A DNA stretch of 64,000 nt from Pseudomonadota bacterium (GCA_023426545.1 JAFAAN010000012.1:1-64000), one strand, 5' to 3'. Counted from the first letter of the stretch, positions 52,669 through 61,767 are shown. Program-made: numbers and translations. Notes: generated by a model not told the origin, from the letters alone.

Positions 52669-53473
52669 GCATCTCGGCGGAGCCCTTCTCCGCCTTCACC
52701 ACCAGCAGGGGCGGCAGGGAGACGCGCTCGAATCGCACGAAGCCCGCCGCCGCGGCCTCTCGGCGCAGCTCGGCTTCGCCGCGTGGGTGCAGACCCATGC
52801 CGCGATGGAGCAGCGCGCGGGGGGCCTTCGGCGGCGCGTAGGTGCTGGCCACCCAGCGCCCGCCCGGCCGAAGCACGCGGTGGACCTCCAGCAGCATCCG
52901 GGACAGGTCCGCCAGGAAGGGGAGGGCGTCGCTCATCAGCACCGCGCCCAGCGAGCCATCCTGAAAGGGGAGGTAGGGGGCCTCGGCGCGGAGGAAGTCC
53001 ACGGCGACGCCGGCCTCGCGCGACTGGGCCACGCCTTCTTCGAGCATGGCGCGTGACACATCGAGCGCGGCCACCGGCGGCATGTCGGGCTCCCGCGCCA
53101 GCCGCCGCGCCAGCAGACCGGTGCCACACCCCACGTCCAGCACCGGCGCCGCCGGCTGCCCCAGGAGGCTGCGATAGAGGAGGTGCTCGCTGTCACCGTC
53201 CAGCGGCTGACGGGTGAGGGCGCGCTGGAGCACCGGCCGCATGTAGCGCTCGTAGGAGCGCGCCACCCAGCGCTGCTCCATGCCGCGTTGCAGCAGGCCG
53301 GGCGCGGCGGCGTCCACCACGAGGTCGGCGACGCCCTCGGCCACCGGGTGGCTGGCGCCGCACTCCTGGCAGCGCAGGGGGCCGAAGAAGTGCACCGGGG
53401 CGTCGGTCTCCGGCTGGAGGGCGCCACGCCGGCACCGGGGACACCGCAGGAGGGGGACGAGGGCGCGCCGCAT
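52661..53473 (-). CDS. SAM-dependent methyltransferase with N-terminal zinc-binding region
   Basis: 270 residues. CPRC and CQEC in the first 40 residues form a Trm112/rubredoxin-like zinc site. Class I Rossmann methyltransferase follows: VLDVGCGTGLLARRLA (motif I), AALDVSRAML (post I), LPFQDGSLGAVLMSDALPF and RVLRPGGRWVASTY. The substrate is unknown; a zinc plus UbiE-like arrangement is often annotated as a methyltransferase of unknown target. ATG 53473. It lies 62 bases downstream of the zinc-ribbon protein gene on the same strand. Confidence 0.85.
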   Translation of the reverse strand: MRRALVPLLRCPRCRRGALQPETDAPVHFFGPLRCQECGASHPVAEGVADLVVDAAAPGLLQRGMEQRWVARSYERYMRPVLQRALTRQPLDGDSEHLLYRSLLGQPAAPVLDVGCGTGLLARRLAREPDMPPVAALDVSRAMLEEGVAQSREAGVAVDFLRAEAPYLPFQDGSLGAVLMSDALPFLADLSRMLLEVHRVLRPGGRWVASTYAPPKAPRALLHRGMGLHPRGEAELRREAAAAGFVRFERVSLPPLLVVKAEKGSAEMPR

Positions 53474-53535
53474 GGGGTTGGCAAGGCTACCGCCCCCCGT
53501 GCGGCGCGAGAACCGGTTTTCGGTCCGGTGCGCCC

Positions 53536-54135
53536 TCAGGCCGATGGCAGCGCGCGCGGTACGCGCTTGTCCTCGGCCACCAGCACCGGCCAGCCACGCG
53601 CCATGGCCTCGCGGAAGAAAGCGGCGAGCTCGCGGCGGCTGTGGTTCACGGCGCCCAGGAAGGGGTCGATGAGGGACTCCTCGCCCAGGCTGCGGGTGGC
53701 CGCCAGCTCCACCGGCGTGCCGCACCGCTCGCAGCGGATGGACACCTGGCGCACCAGCGCCACTGGCACCGCGTAGCGGGCGCCGCAGTCGCCGCACTTC
53801 CACACCAGGGCGCGCTCGCCGGCCTCGCGGCGCGCCAGGTTCTCCAGCTCGTCCGCCAGGCGCAGCAGCGCGGGCAGGTCCTGCGGCGGCTGCGCGAAGA
53901 CGGCGGAAGGCCCGAAGCCCGTCGCGGGCGCGCCCAGCACCGGGGGGCGGTCCCCCTGCAGCAGGGCGCGCAGCCGGTCCCGGGCGCGCATGTCTCGGAA
54001 CTCGGCGCCCGTGAGGGCGCGCTCCACGGCCTCGTGGACCGGAGGCAGCTCCGGCTCGAGGCGCTCATCGTCCGGCAGCGCCTGGGGGAAGTTGACCAGT
54101 CGGTGCCCGGGGACTGCGAGGAATCGGAAGGCCAC
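53536..54135 (-). CDS. Zinc-ribbon protein of unknown function
   Basis: About 199 residues. The ribbon CGDCGARYAVPVALV followed by RCERCG lies near residues 127-153. The first part is helical and mentions no motif I know; the final part, PFLGAVNHSRRELAAFFREAM, is also helical. GTG 54135 is chosen for its GGAG six bases upstream. An ATG at 54258 would overlap nadA and is less plausible. It follows nadA by 79 bases on the same strand. Confidence 0.55.
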   Translation of the reverse strand: MAFRFLAVPGHRLVNFPQALPDDERLEPELPPVHEAVERALTGAEFRDMRARDRLRALLQGDRPPVLGAPATGFGPSAVFAQPPQDLPALLRLADELENLARREAGERALVWKCGDCGARYAVPVALVRQVSIRCERCGTPVELAATRSLGEESLIDPFLGAVNHSRRELAAFFREAMARGWPVLVAEDKRVPRALPSA

Positions 54136-54214
54136 GTTGGCTCCATCGCATTGTGGTTCGCGCGGTGCAAGACGCGAGTTGGCAATTGTCCGCTTCCGCC
54201 GTTCGGCCGAGCGG

Positions 54215-55147
54215 CTACTGAGACCACTCCAGCATGCGCTCCAGCGGCGCGCGCGCACCCTCGCGCAGGTCCTCGGGCATGGTGAGCTCGGGCGTGCGGT
54301 CCTTCATGCAGCGCCACAGCTTCTCCAGCGTGTTCAGGCGCATGTACGGGCATTCGTTGCACGCGCAGCCGTTGTCCGGCGGCGCGGGGATGAACGTCTT
54401 GCCCGGCGCGGCCTTCTTCATCTGGTGGAGGATGCCCGCCTCCGTCACCACGATGAACTGCTGCTTCGGGCTGCGCACCGCGTGTTCCAGGATGGCCTTG
54501 GTGGAGCCGATGAAGTCCGCGTGGCGCAGCACCGCCTGTTCGCACTCGGGGTGGGCCACCACCTCCGCTTCCGGGTACTCCACCTTGAGCTGCACCAGCC
54601 GCTTCTCGCTGAAGATTTCGTGGACGATGCAGCTGCCCGGCCACAGCACCATGTCGCGGCCCGTCTGCTTCATCACGTAGCGGCCCAGGTGCTGGTCCGG
54701 CGCGAAGAGGATCTGCCGGTCCTTCGGCACCTGGTTCACGATTTTCACCGCATTGGATGACGTGCAGATGACATCGCTCATGGCCTTCACCGCGGCGGAG
54801 CTGTTGACGTAGCTCACCACGAAGGCGCCGGGATGTTTGTCCTTGAACGCCTTGAAGGCCCCTGGCGGACACCGGTCCGACAGTGAACAACCCGCCTTCA
54901 GGTCCGGGAGCAGCACCTGACGGGACGGATTGAGGATCTTCGCCGTCTCCGCCATGAAGTGGACACCACAGAAGACGATGACATCTGCCTGGGTCCGCGC
55001 CGCCGCCTGGGCCAATGCCAGGCTGTCACCCACGAAATCCGCGAGGTCCTGAACTTCGCTCTCTTGGTAATAGTGCGCCAGGATGACTGCGTTCATGGAA
55101 CGCTTGAGCTCCTGGATTTCCTTCGCGTAGTCGACTTCGGCGCGCAT
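54215..55147 (-). CDS. nadA: Quinolinate synthase
   Basis: 310-residue iron-sulfur enzyme that makes quinolinate from iminoaspartate and dihydroxyacetone phosphate, the second step of NAD synthesis. ILAHYYQESEVQDLADFVGD is the family start. Cluster cysteines appear in VFCGVHFMAETAKIL, GSCIVHE and NGCACNECPYM, all present. ATG 55147 has GAGGAGGTGCC upstream. nadB and nadC are not in the window, so nadA is separate from its partners here. Confidence 0.96.
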   Translation of the reverse strand: MRAEVDYAKEIQELKRSMNAVILAHYYQESEVQDLADFVGDSLALAQAAARTQADVIVFCGVHFMAETAKILNPSRQVLLPDLKAGCSLSDRCPPGAFKAFKDKHPGAFVVSYVNSSAAVKAMSDVICTSSNAVKIVNQVPKDRQILFAPDQHLGRYVMKQTGRDMVLWPGSCIVHEIFSEKRLVQLKVEYPEAEVVAHPECEQAVLRHADFIGSTKAILEHAVRSPKQQFIVVTEAGILHQMKKAAPGKTFIPAPPDNGCACNECPYMRLNTLEKLWRCMKDRTPELTMPEDLREGARAPLERMLEWSQ

Positions 55148-55503
55148 GGCACCTCCTCAACTCCCACCTTTAACCGGGACTGGAAGTGCCGGCCAGGGTG
55201 CGGTTTGCCCCACTTCACTCGTGCCCGGGTGGCCGTGAAACAGGCGGGCGGCCCTTTTCCAACATCCGCCCTGTCCTCATGCTCGGGCACTCCCATCCCC
55301 ATGAGGTCCGGTAAGATGGTTCACCGGGCTGGACGCCGCGCATGCGGTTCGGCCATTGCATCTTAGGGACTTCGGACCACGGGGGAATGTGAGGGGGCCG
55401 CCGCCGGGAGGCTTCGGCGCGGCCGCGGAGGTTGGAGGTCACATTCCCACCCGTGAAGTGGTTCATCCGGAGCAGGCCGTATGGCTCCGGTGGAGGAGGA
55501 CAT
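55148..55503. other. Divergent intergenic region between nadA and the PilZ operon
   Basis: 356 bases. It contains a notable 10-base inverted repeat at 55383-55448, annotated separately, and a weaker 7-base inverted repeat (CCTCATG/CATGAGG, 55275-55306). No clear promoter pair and no gene were recognised. Confidence 0.45.
55383..55448. promoter_or_regulatory. 10-base inverted repeat enclosing a GC-rich region
   Basis: GGGAATGTGA (55383-55392) and its exact complement TCACATTCCC (55439-55448) flank 46 bases, of which GGCCGCCGCC and CGGCGCGGCC can pair imperfectly inside. It lies 56 bases before the PilZ gene start. It may be a leader RNA structure or a pair of sites for one regulator. Confidence 0.45.
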
Positions 55504-57918
55504 ATGACCGTGACGACGCGCGCAGTGCTGGTCGTGCATCCGGAGGCGGAGCGTCGGGGGCGGCTTCGCGCCTTGCTGGACGGCTACGACGTGCTCGAGG
55601 CCTCCAACCGGCAGGAAGCGGTCGAATTCCTCACGAAATCCGCTCCAGCCCTGGTGTTGACGCATCCGGACATATTTCCACGGTTGTTGAAAGACCTGGA
55701 ACGCCACACGCCCCGTTCCATCCGCGCGGTGCTCTGCCCTCGGGACAATGCCCAGGCCCACCGCAGCCTGGTGGACGTCGCCGCCGCGGGGCACATGTTC
55801 TTCACCCTGGAGGACGAGCCGTCTCCGGCGCTGCGCCGCGCCGTCCAGGAGCTGCTGGAGCTGCGCGAGTCCGAGCGCCGCGAGCCCCAGGGCATCCTCG
55901 ACGCCCACTTCACTTCGGGGGGCGCGTCATTCCGCGCGCGGGTGCTCGACGTGGCCACGGGTGGGCTGGGCCTGCGGCTGGAGTCCAGCGTGCGCATCGA
56001 GCGGCTCACTCCCGGTACGGTGCTGGAAGGGCTCCGGGTGCTGCGCGGCGACACGCTGGTGCTGCGCGCGGGGAGCGCCACGGTGCGCATGGTGCGGCCC
56101 CTGCGCGTGAACGAGGGCCATGGCTTCCACCTGGGCGTATCGCTGGAGCGCCCGGTGGAGCACTCGCGCTCATCCGCCGCGCCGCTGCTCAATGACGCGG
56201 TGCGCATCCGCGGTTTGCTGCGCCGCGCCGTGCGCGCGGGCGTGGGCTTCGGCCTCCGCACGCACGAAGGCAACCGGCTGGTGGATTTCACCCGCGCGGA
56301 GGTGCTGGCGGAGGAGTCGCGGCTGGTACTGCGCGACCAGTCTCAGCCTGGTGAGTTCTTCCGCCCCGGCGACGTGGTGCGGCTGTGCCTGGACTTTGGC
56401 GGCGTGTGTCACGTGGGCACCACGGCGGTGCTGGCCGTCGCGCCCCATGAGGTAGAGGTGGCGCTGCCGCGCACCCTGAGCTTGCACCACCGCCGCAACA
56501 GCCTGCGCTTCCGCTCCACCGCAGAGCGGCCCTTCGCGGTGTCCTTCAACTCCCCGCTGACGGGGGAGCCCATCGTCCGGCCGTTGTTGGATCTGCACAC
56601 GGGCGGGTTCGCCTTCCCCTTCGACGCTGGCCGGGAGGCCTTCCCGCCCGGGCTGGTGCTCGACGAGGTGATGCTCCAGCTCCCGGATGGCCGACGCTCG
56701 CGCTGCCGCGCCCAGGTGCAGGACACCGGGCAGCTCGCGGTGGCGGAGGAGGGCGCCAGCATGAGCCGCCCGAGGCGCTGCGGCCTGCGCATCCTCGACC
56801 TGGCGCCGGAGGCCCGCACCGCCATCCTGGATGCCTTCATCCAGGCGCGCTGCCCGGACGCACGCGACGCCTGCGAGCTCCCCTTCTCCGACATCTGGGA
56901 TTTGTTCCGCGCCGCGGACGTGCGCTTCCCGGACTACCCCTTTCACGACAACACGACGCCCGAGCCGCTGGTCGAGGCGCACCAGCGGCTGGGCAACGGC
57001 AGCCATGGCCTGTCCAAGGCCATCGTCTACCAGCGCGAGGGGCGGCTCTACGGCCACATCTCCGGCCTGCGCATCTACTCGCGCACCTGGCTGTCGCAGC
57101 ACCTGGTGGTGCGGCCGGGCTACCATCGCCACGAGTCCATCTCCCAGGAGCTGGTGGCGCTCGCGGCCGACTATGCCGAGAGCCTGGAGGACGTGGAGTA
57201 CCTACGCGCCATGTGGCGCTGCCGCAACCGGTGGACCTCGCGCATCTACGGCGCCATCGCCAGCAGGCTGGAGCGGCCGGGGCTCAGCTGCATGTACAGC
57301 TTCACGCCGTGCCGGCTGCCCGTGGACGCCGCGCTGCCACCGCCCCGGGACGACCTGCGCGTGCGGCCGGCGGAGCCCGCGGACCTGCGCTGGCTCGAAC
57401 AGCACCTGCGTGAGACCGAGGACGTGGTGCGCCTCCGCAGCTCCGACCTCATCGAAGGGGAGATGGGGCTGGGGACGTTGCAGCAGCGCTACCGGGAGGT
57501 GGGGCTGCGCCGCTCGCGAGACATCGCCCTGGTGGATGGGCCGGAGGGCCCGCGGGGGTACGTCCTGATGGAGGATGTCTCGCCGGGCCTCTTCTGGGCG
57601 GAGATGTACAGCGCCTTCTCGCTCGTCATGGTGGAGCAGGACGCCGGGGTGGCGGACGCGGCCCGGCAGGTCCTGGCGGCGCACGCGGTGAGGGAGTCGG
57701 CCCGGCGCGGGCGCTCGACGGCGGAGTGCCTGGCGACGGACGCGGACCTGCCCGCGCTCGAGTCCATGGGGTTCCACAGCCTGGGGCGCGTCATGGAGTT
57801 CACGGCGCACCGGCGGCTCGTCCGCGACTGGAACGCGTACCTCCTGGCTGTCTTCGAGCGGCTGGCCGCTCACGCTCGGACCGGCACGCGGTTCGACGAC
57901 AAGGACATTGCCGCATGA
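55504..57918 (+). CDS. Pseudo-receiver, tandem PilZ and tandem acetyltransferase-like protein
   Basis: 804 residues. Residues 1-120 look like a receiver domain, but the phospho-Asp position is His54 (VLTHPDIFP). A PilZ-like unit at ~120-215 has DVATGGLGL. A second, better PilZ at ~325-430 has RRNSLR (330-335) and DLHTGGFAF (363 on), with a possible PilZN domain before it. Residues ~445-610 (YGHISGLRIYSRTWL) and ~617-785 (RVRPAEPADLRWLEQHL, ALESMGFHSLG) resemble GNAT acetyltransferases; the second is the more convincing. PilZ domains bind c-di-GMP, so this may be a c-di-GMP-controlled acyltransferase. ATG 55504 has GGAGGAGG upstream. Confidence 0.65.
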   Translation: MTVTTRAVLVVHPEAERRGRLRALLDGYDVLEASNRQEAVEFLTKSAPALVLTHPDIFPRLLKDLERHTPRSIRAVLCPRDNAQAHRSLVDVAAAGHMFFTLEDEPSPALRRAVQELLELRESERREPQGILDAHFTSGGASFRARVLDVATGGLGLRLESSVRIERLTPGTVLEGLRVLRGDTLVLRAGSATVRMVRPLRVNEGHGFHLGVSLERPVEHSRSSAAPLLNDAVRIRGLLRRAVRAGVGFGLRTHEGNRLVDFTRAEVLAEESRLVLRDQSQPGEFFRPGDVVRLCLDFGGVCHVGTTAVLAVAPHEVEVALPRTLSLHHRRNSLRFRSTAERPFAVSFNSPLTGEPIVRPLLDLHTGGFAFPFDAGREAFPPGLVLDEVMLQLPDGRRSRCRAQVQDTGQLAVAEEGASMSRPRRCGLRILDLAPEARTAILDAFIQARCPDARDACELPFSDIWDLFRAADVRFPDYPFHDNTTPEPLVEAHQRLGNGSHGLSKAIVYQREGRLYGHISGLRIYSRTWLSQHLVVRPGYHRHESISQELVALAADYAESLEDVEYLRAMWRCRNRWTSRIYGAIASRLERPGLSCMYSFTPCRLPVDAALPPPRDDLRVRPAEPADLRWLEQHLRETEDVVRLRSSDLIEGEMGLGTLQQRYREVGLRRSRDIALVDGPEGPRGYVLMEDVSPGLFWAEMYSAFSLVMVEQDAGVADAARQVLAAHAVRESARRGRSTAECLATDADLPALESMGFHSLGRVMEFTAHRRLVRDWNAYLLAVFERLAAHARTGTRFDDKDIAA

Positions 57919-58703
57919 GCTACCTGATGGAGTCGGCTCAGGAGGTCCGGCGCCTGAGGGCGCAGGCCAGCGCCACGAACTCCGCGGACCGGCTGCGCCT
58001 CTCGGGGTTGAGGGCCGGCGATGTCGCCGCTGACGTGGGCTGCGGGCCCGGCGTCATCACCGAGGAGATGCTGGACGTGGTGGGGCCGACGGGACGGGTG
58101 GTGGGCGTCGAGCCGCTGAGCGCTCACCTGGAGGCGGCCCGGTCGTTGCTGGCCGGGCGGCCGAACGTGGAGTTGCTGCAGGGCGCGCTACCGGAGACGC
58201 GGCTGCCCTCCAATCACTTCGACTACGTCTGGTGCCAGTACGTCTTCGAGTATCTGCCCGAGCCGGACGCCGCGCTGGAGGAGCTCCTGCGCATCGCCCG
58301 CCCCGGGGGCCGCGTCGTGGTGGCGGACATCGACGGGGTGGGGATGTGGAACTGGCCCTTTCCCGAGGACCTCCAGCAGGAGAGCCAGAAGCTGCTGGCC
58401 GCCTTGCGGGCGGCGCGCTTCGACCTGCACGCGGGGCGCAAGCTGTTCCACCTGTTCCGGAAGGCCGGGCTGCAGGACGTGCGCGTCCACATCTCGCCCT
58501 TGTACGTGGTGGCGGGCCCGGCGGACGCGCGGCTCCACGAGGACTGGGTCATCCGCTTTCGCACCCTGCGGCCGTTGGCGGAGCCCTACTTCGGGAGCGC
58601 CGCCGCCTATGAAGCCTTCTGTCAGCGCTTTCTGTCGCTCCTGGATGACGCCGACACGCTCAAGTATGCGATGGTGTTGACCACTGAAGGAGTGAAGCGT
58701 TGA
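57915..58703 (+). CDS. Class I SAM-dependent methyltransferase
   Basis: 262 residues. VAADVGCGPGVITEEMLD is motif I, VVGVEPLS post I, VWCQYVFEYLPEPDAALEE and RIARPGGRVVVADIDG the usual later motifs; this layout is common for methyltransferases of small molecules, quinones or lipids. ATG 57915 overlaps the upstream stop (ATGA) and the stop overlaps the TTG of the histidine kinase gene, so the three proteins are translated together. The target is unknown. Confidence 0.85.
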   Translation: MSYLMESAQEVRRLRAQASATNSADRLRLSGLRAGDVAADVGCGPGVITEEMLDVVGPTGRVVGVEPLSAHLEAARSLLAGRPNVELLQGALPETRLPSNHFDYVWCQYVFEYLPEPDAALEELLRIARPGGRVVVADIDGVGMWNWPFPEDLQQESQKLLAALRAARFDLHAGRKLFHLFRKAGLQDVRVHISPLYVVAGPADARLHEDWVIRFRTLRPLAEPYFGSAAAYEAFCQRFLSLLDDADTLKYAMVLTTEGVKR

Positions 58704-61612
58704 CAGTCATCGCGGAGCCAGCATCCGCGCCCTCGCCGCCCGATACGCCCGAGCTGAGCGTCCGGATGCTGCGCAGCGTGATGCTGTACTATGAGCGGAC
58801 CTATGGCCGAGAGCGCTTCGTGCGGCTGTGGCAGCGCGAGGCGCTCCCGCTGTCGCTCGGCTACGTGGAGACGCTCACCAACTTCGTGTCCGTGGGGTTC
58901 ACCGAGCAGCTCCTCGATGCGCTCGACCGGGATGCGGGTGATCCGGAGTTCATGACCAAGGCCGGGCGCAGCATCGCCAGCCCGGAGGCGGTGGGCTTCC
59001 TCTATTACATGATGAAGGCGCTGGCGACGCCTCGCAGCGTCTACGAGCGCGCGCTGGAGCTGGACCACACGTACAACCGCGTGGGGGGCTTCCACATCGA
59101 CCAGCTCACCGACTCGCGGGTGCAGGTGCGCTACGTCAGCCGCATCCGGGAGCGGAACCGCAACTTCTGCCGCGTCCGGCAGGGCAACCTGTCCGCCTTC
59201 CCCACCATCTGGAACCTGCCCCTGGCGGAGGTGAAGGAGCTGCGCTGCCAGGTGGATGGCGCGGACTGCTGCGAGTACGACATCCGCTGGCAGACCCTGC
59301 CGCCCCTGGCCTGGCGCTACATCGTCGGGGGGATGGCGGGCATGGTGGCCGGGCTGGTGGCGGGCACGCTGAACCTGGGGCCGCCCGTCTTCGCCGTCAG
59401 CTCGCTGGGCGCGGTGGGCGTGGTGACGGGGGTGTGGCTGGACACGCGCGCCGCCCTGCTGCGCAAGGACGGGCAGTTGCTGGAGCAGCACCAGGGGCTG
59501 CAGAGCTCGCTGGAAGACCTGCAGCGGCGCAACGAGGAGATCTTCCGCGCCAACAAGGCCCTGGAAGATCGCGTGGCCGAGCGCACGCAGGAGCTGTCCG
59601 AGGCCAACACCAAGCTGGCGGCCTCCCTCCAGCGCCAGCAGGAGCTGGACCGGCTCAAGAGCGAGTTCTTCGACAACGTGAGCCACGAGCTGCGTACGCC
59701 GCTCACGCTCATCCTGCTGACGCTGGAGTCGCTGGAGAAGCGGGCGGAGGCGCTGCCCGCGGTGGTGCACCAGCACGTGTCCACCATGGAGCGCAGCGCG
59801 CAGCGCCTGCTGCGGCTCATCAACAACCTGCTCGAGCTGGCGCAGTTGGAGGCGGGCAAGGCCCGGCTGCGCTACCAGCCGCTGGAGATGTTCGGCTTCC
59901 TCAGCACCGTGGTGCCGCCGTTCCACACCATGGCGGAGCGGCAGGGGGTGACGCTGGAGCTCGTGGGCTCGGAGGCGGAGTCCGTGCACGTCGACCCCGA
60001 GCGGATGGACATCGTCTTCCAGAACCTGCTGTCCAACGCGCTCAAGTTCACCCAGAAGGGTGGGGTGACGGTGCGCGTCCACGAGGACGAGACGGACGTT
60101 CACGTCGAGGTGCGGGACACCGGAGCGGGCATCGCCGCGCAGGACATCCCCGTCATCTTCGACCGCTTCTCCCAGGCGGACAACAGCGGCACCCGCCGCT
60201 TTGGTGGCACGGGCATCGGCCTGGCGCTGGTGAAGGAGACGCTGGAGCTGCACGCGGGCGGCATCTCCGTGACGAGCGAGCTGGGCAAGGGCTCGGCCTT
60301 CCACGTGCGCCTGCCCAAGGGCACCGCCCACATCCGGGAGGACCTGCGCGAGCGCCGGAACGCGGCCATGCCGGTGCGCCGCGAGCGGCGCGCTTCCGGA
60401 AAGTTCCCCTCGCTGTCCTCCGATGCCCGCGAGGCGGATTCGATGGCGGCCGCGCCGGCCATGGACCACGAGGGGCCCGGACCCGGCGCGCCACGCATCC
60501 TGGTGGTGGAGGACGACCCGGAGATCCGGAGCTTCATCGCCCGGCTGCTGACCGAGCAGTTCCGGGTGATGGAGGCCGTCAACGGCGAGGAGGGGCGGCA
60601 GCGGGCGCAGGCCGAGCGCCCGGACGTCATCGTGTCGGACGTGATGATGCCGGTGATGTCGGGCCTGCAGATGCTGACGGCGCTGCGCAACGACCCGCTC
60701 ACCGTGGACATCCCCGTCATCCTCCTCACCGCGCGTCAGGAGGTCTCGTCCCGGGTGGAGGGCCTGGGCACCGGCGCCAACGACTACCTGGGCAAGCCCT
60801 TCAGCCCGCGTGAGCTGCTGGCGCGCATCGAGACGCAGCTGCGCCTGCGCGAGGCGGCGGTGCGCGCCGCGGAGAACGAGCGTCTGGCCGCCATCGGTCT
60901 GCTCACGTCCGGCTTCGCGCACGAGGTGCGCAACCCGCTCAACGGGCTCATGAATGCCCTGGAGCCGCTCAAGAGCATGCTGGCGGGCGACGCCGCGGAC
61001 GCGGACCTCAGCAAGGCCATGCTGGACGTGGTGGAGGAGTGCGGCCAGCGCATCCGCCACCTGGCCGAGTCGCTGCTCTCCTTCACGCGCACCAGCGAGA
61101 CGCCGGTGGCGTTGTCCCTGGGCACCTCGCTGGACTCCACCCTCAGCGTGCTGACCTGGAAGGTGCCCCCGGACGTCAAGGTGGAGCGCGCCTATCACTG
61201 TGCCGAGCCCGTGTACGGTAATCCCGGCGCGCTCAACCAGGTCTGGCTCAACCTCCTGGACAACGCCCTGCGCGCGGTGGGCCCCAGGGGCCGCGTCCGC
61301 ATCGCCACCTCGAGCACGGCCGACGAGGCGTTGGTCACCATCAGTGACGACGGGGTGGGCATCCGCCCGGAGGACATGGAGCGGCTCTTCCAGCCCTTCT
61401 TCTCCACCCGGGCGGCGGGCGAGGGCACGGGGCTGGGCCTGGCGCTCAGCCGCCGAATCATCGTCCAGCACGGCGGGCGAATCGCTCTGTCCAGCACGCT
61501 GGGAGAGGGGACGCAGGTGGAGGTCCGCTTGCCGCTGCGCCCTGCGGCGGCCCTGGCCGCGGGCGCACTGGCCGAGCACACGCCCGAGCCACGCATCGGC
61601 CGGCTGGGCTGA
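58700..61612 (+). CDS. Hybrid sensor with two histidine kinase modules and an internal receiver
   Basis: 970 residues. The N-terminal ~200 residues resemble a V4R-like small-ligand domain with paired cysteines (ELRCQVDGADCCEYDIRW). Two membrane helices (~205-255) and a coiled coil precede kinase 1: H329 in DNVSHELRTPLT, and an ATPase domain with DTGAGIAA and GGTGIGLALVKETL. A receiver follows (VEDDPEIRSF, D647 in VSDVMMPVMSG, K in YLGKPFSP). Kinase 2 has H741 in GFAHEVRNPLNGL and SDDGVGIRPEDMERLFQPFF. Two complete kinases in one chain are unusual. TTG 58700 is supported by GAAGGAG and the TTGA overlap. Confidence 0.88.
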   Translation: MTVIAEPASAPSPPDTPELSVRMLRSVMLYYERTYGRERFVRLWQREALPLSLGYVETLTNFVSVGFTEQLLDALDRDAGDPEFMTKAGRSIASPEAVGFLYYMMKALATPRSVYERALELDHTYNRVGGFHIDQLTDSRVQVRYVSRIRERNRNFCRVRQGNLSAFPTIWNLPLAEVKELRCQVDGADCCEYDIRWQTLPPLAWRYIVGGMAGMVAGLVAGTLNLGPPVFAVSSLGAVGVVTGVWLDTRAALLRKDGQLLEQHQGLQSSLEDLQRRNEEIFRANKALEDRVAERTQELSEANTKLAASLQRQQELDRLKSEFFDNVSHELRTPLTLILLTLESLEKRAEALPAVVHQHVSTMERSAQRLLRLINNLLELAQLEAGKARLRYQPLEMFGFLSTVVPPFHTMAERQGVTLELVGSEAESVHVDPERMDIVFQNLLSNALKFTQKGGVTVRVHEDETDVHVEVRDTGAGIAAQDIPVIFDRFSQADNSGTRRFGGTGIGLALVKETLELHAGGISVTSELGKGSAFHVRLPKGTAHIREDLRERRNAAMPVRRERRASGKFPSLSSDAREADSMAAAPAMDHEGPGPGAPRILVVEDDPEIRSFIARLLTEQFRVMEAVNGEEGRQRAQAERPDVIVSDVMMPVMSGLQMLTALRNDPLTVDIPVILLTARQEVSSRVEGLGTGANDYLGKPFSPRELLARIETQLRLREAAVRAAENERLAAIGLLTSGFAHEVRNPLNGLMNALEPLKSMLAGDAADADLSKAMLDVVEECGQRIRHLAESLLSFTRTSETPVALSLGTSLDSTLSVLTWKVPPDVKVERAYHCAEPVYGNPGALNQVWLNLLDNALRAVGPRGRVRIATSSTADEALVTISDDGVGIRPEDMERLFQPFFSTRAAGEGTGLGLALSRRIIVQHGGRIALSSTLGEGTQVEVRLPLRPAAALAAGALAEHTPEPRIGRLG

Positions 61613-61767
61613 CGCGGGGCGCAAAGGCCCCGACTGGGCGTGTGGCCCCCGGCCGGCAGAGCCGGGGAATTCCCCAGGATATCAGGTGTCCTCCTGGGAA
61701 CGGCCCGCGTGTCTGCTACAGTCACGCCACTTTTTGGTAGCACCTCTCCTTTCAAGGACACCACGGT
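61613..61767. other. Intergenic region with overlapping hairpins before the POT transporter
   Basis: Three mutually exclusive structures share bases: hairpin CCCCGGC/GCCGGGG (61647-61667), the 12-base palindrome GGGGAATTCCCC (61664-61675) and hairpin CCCAGGA/TCCTGGG (61673-61698). They could form a terminator/anti-terminator or a leader switch; no ligand-binding aptamer was recognised. Confidence 0.4.

Noticed and set aside
58622..61624. A 1000-codon minus-strand frame opposite the hybrid kinase
   Set aside because: Shadow frame, His/Ala/Arg-rich, without domains; the sense strand has complete kinase motifs.
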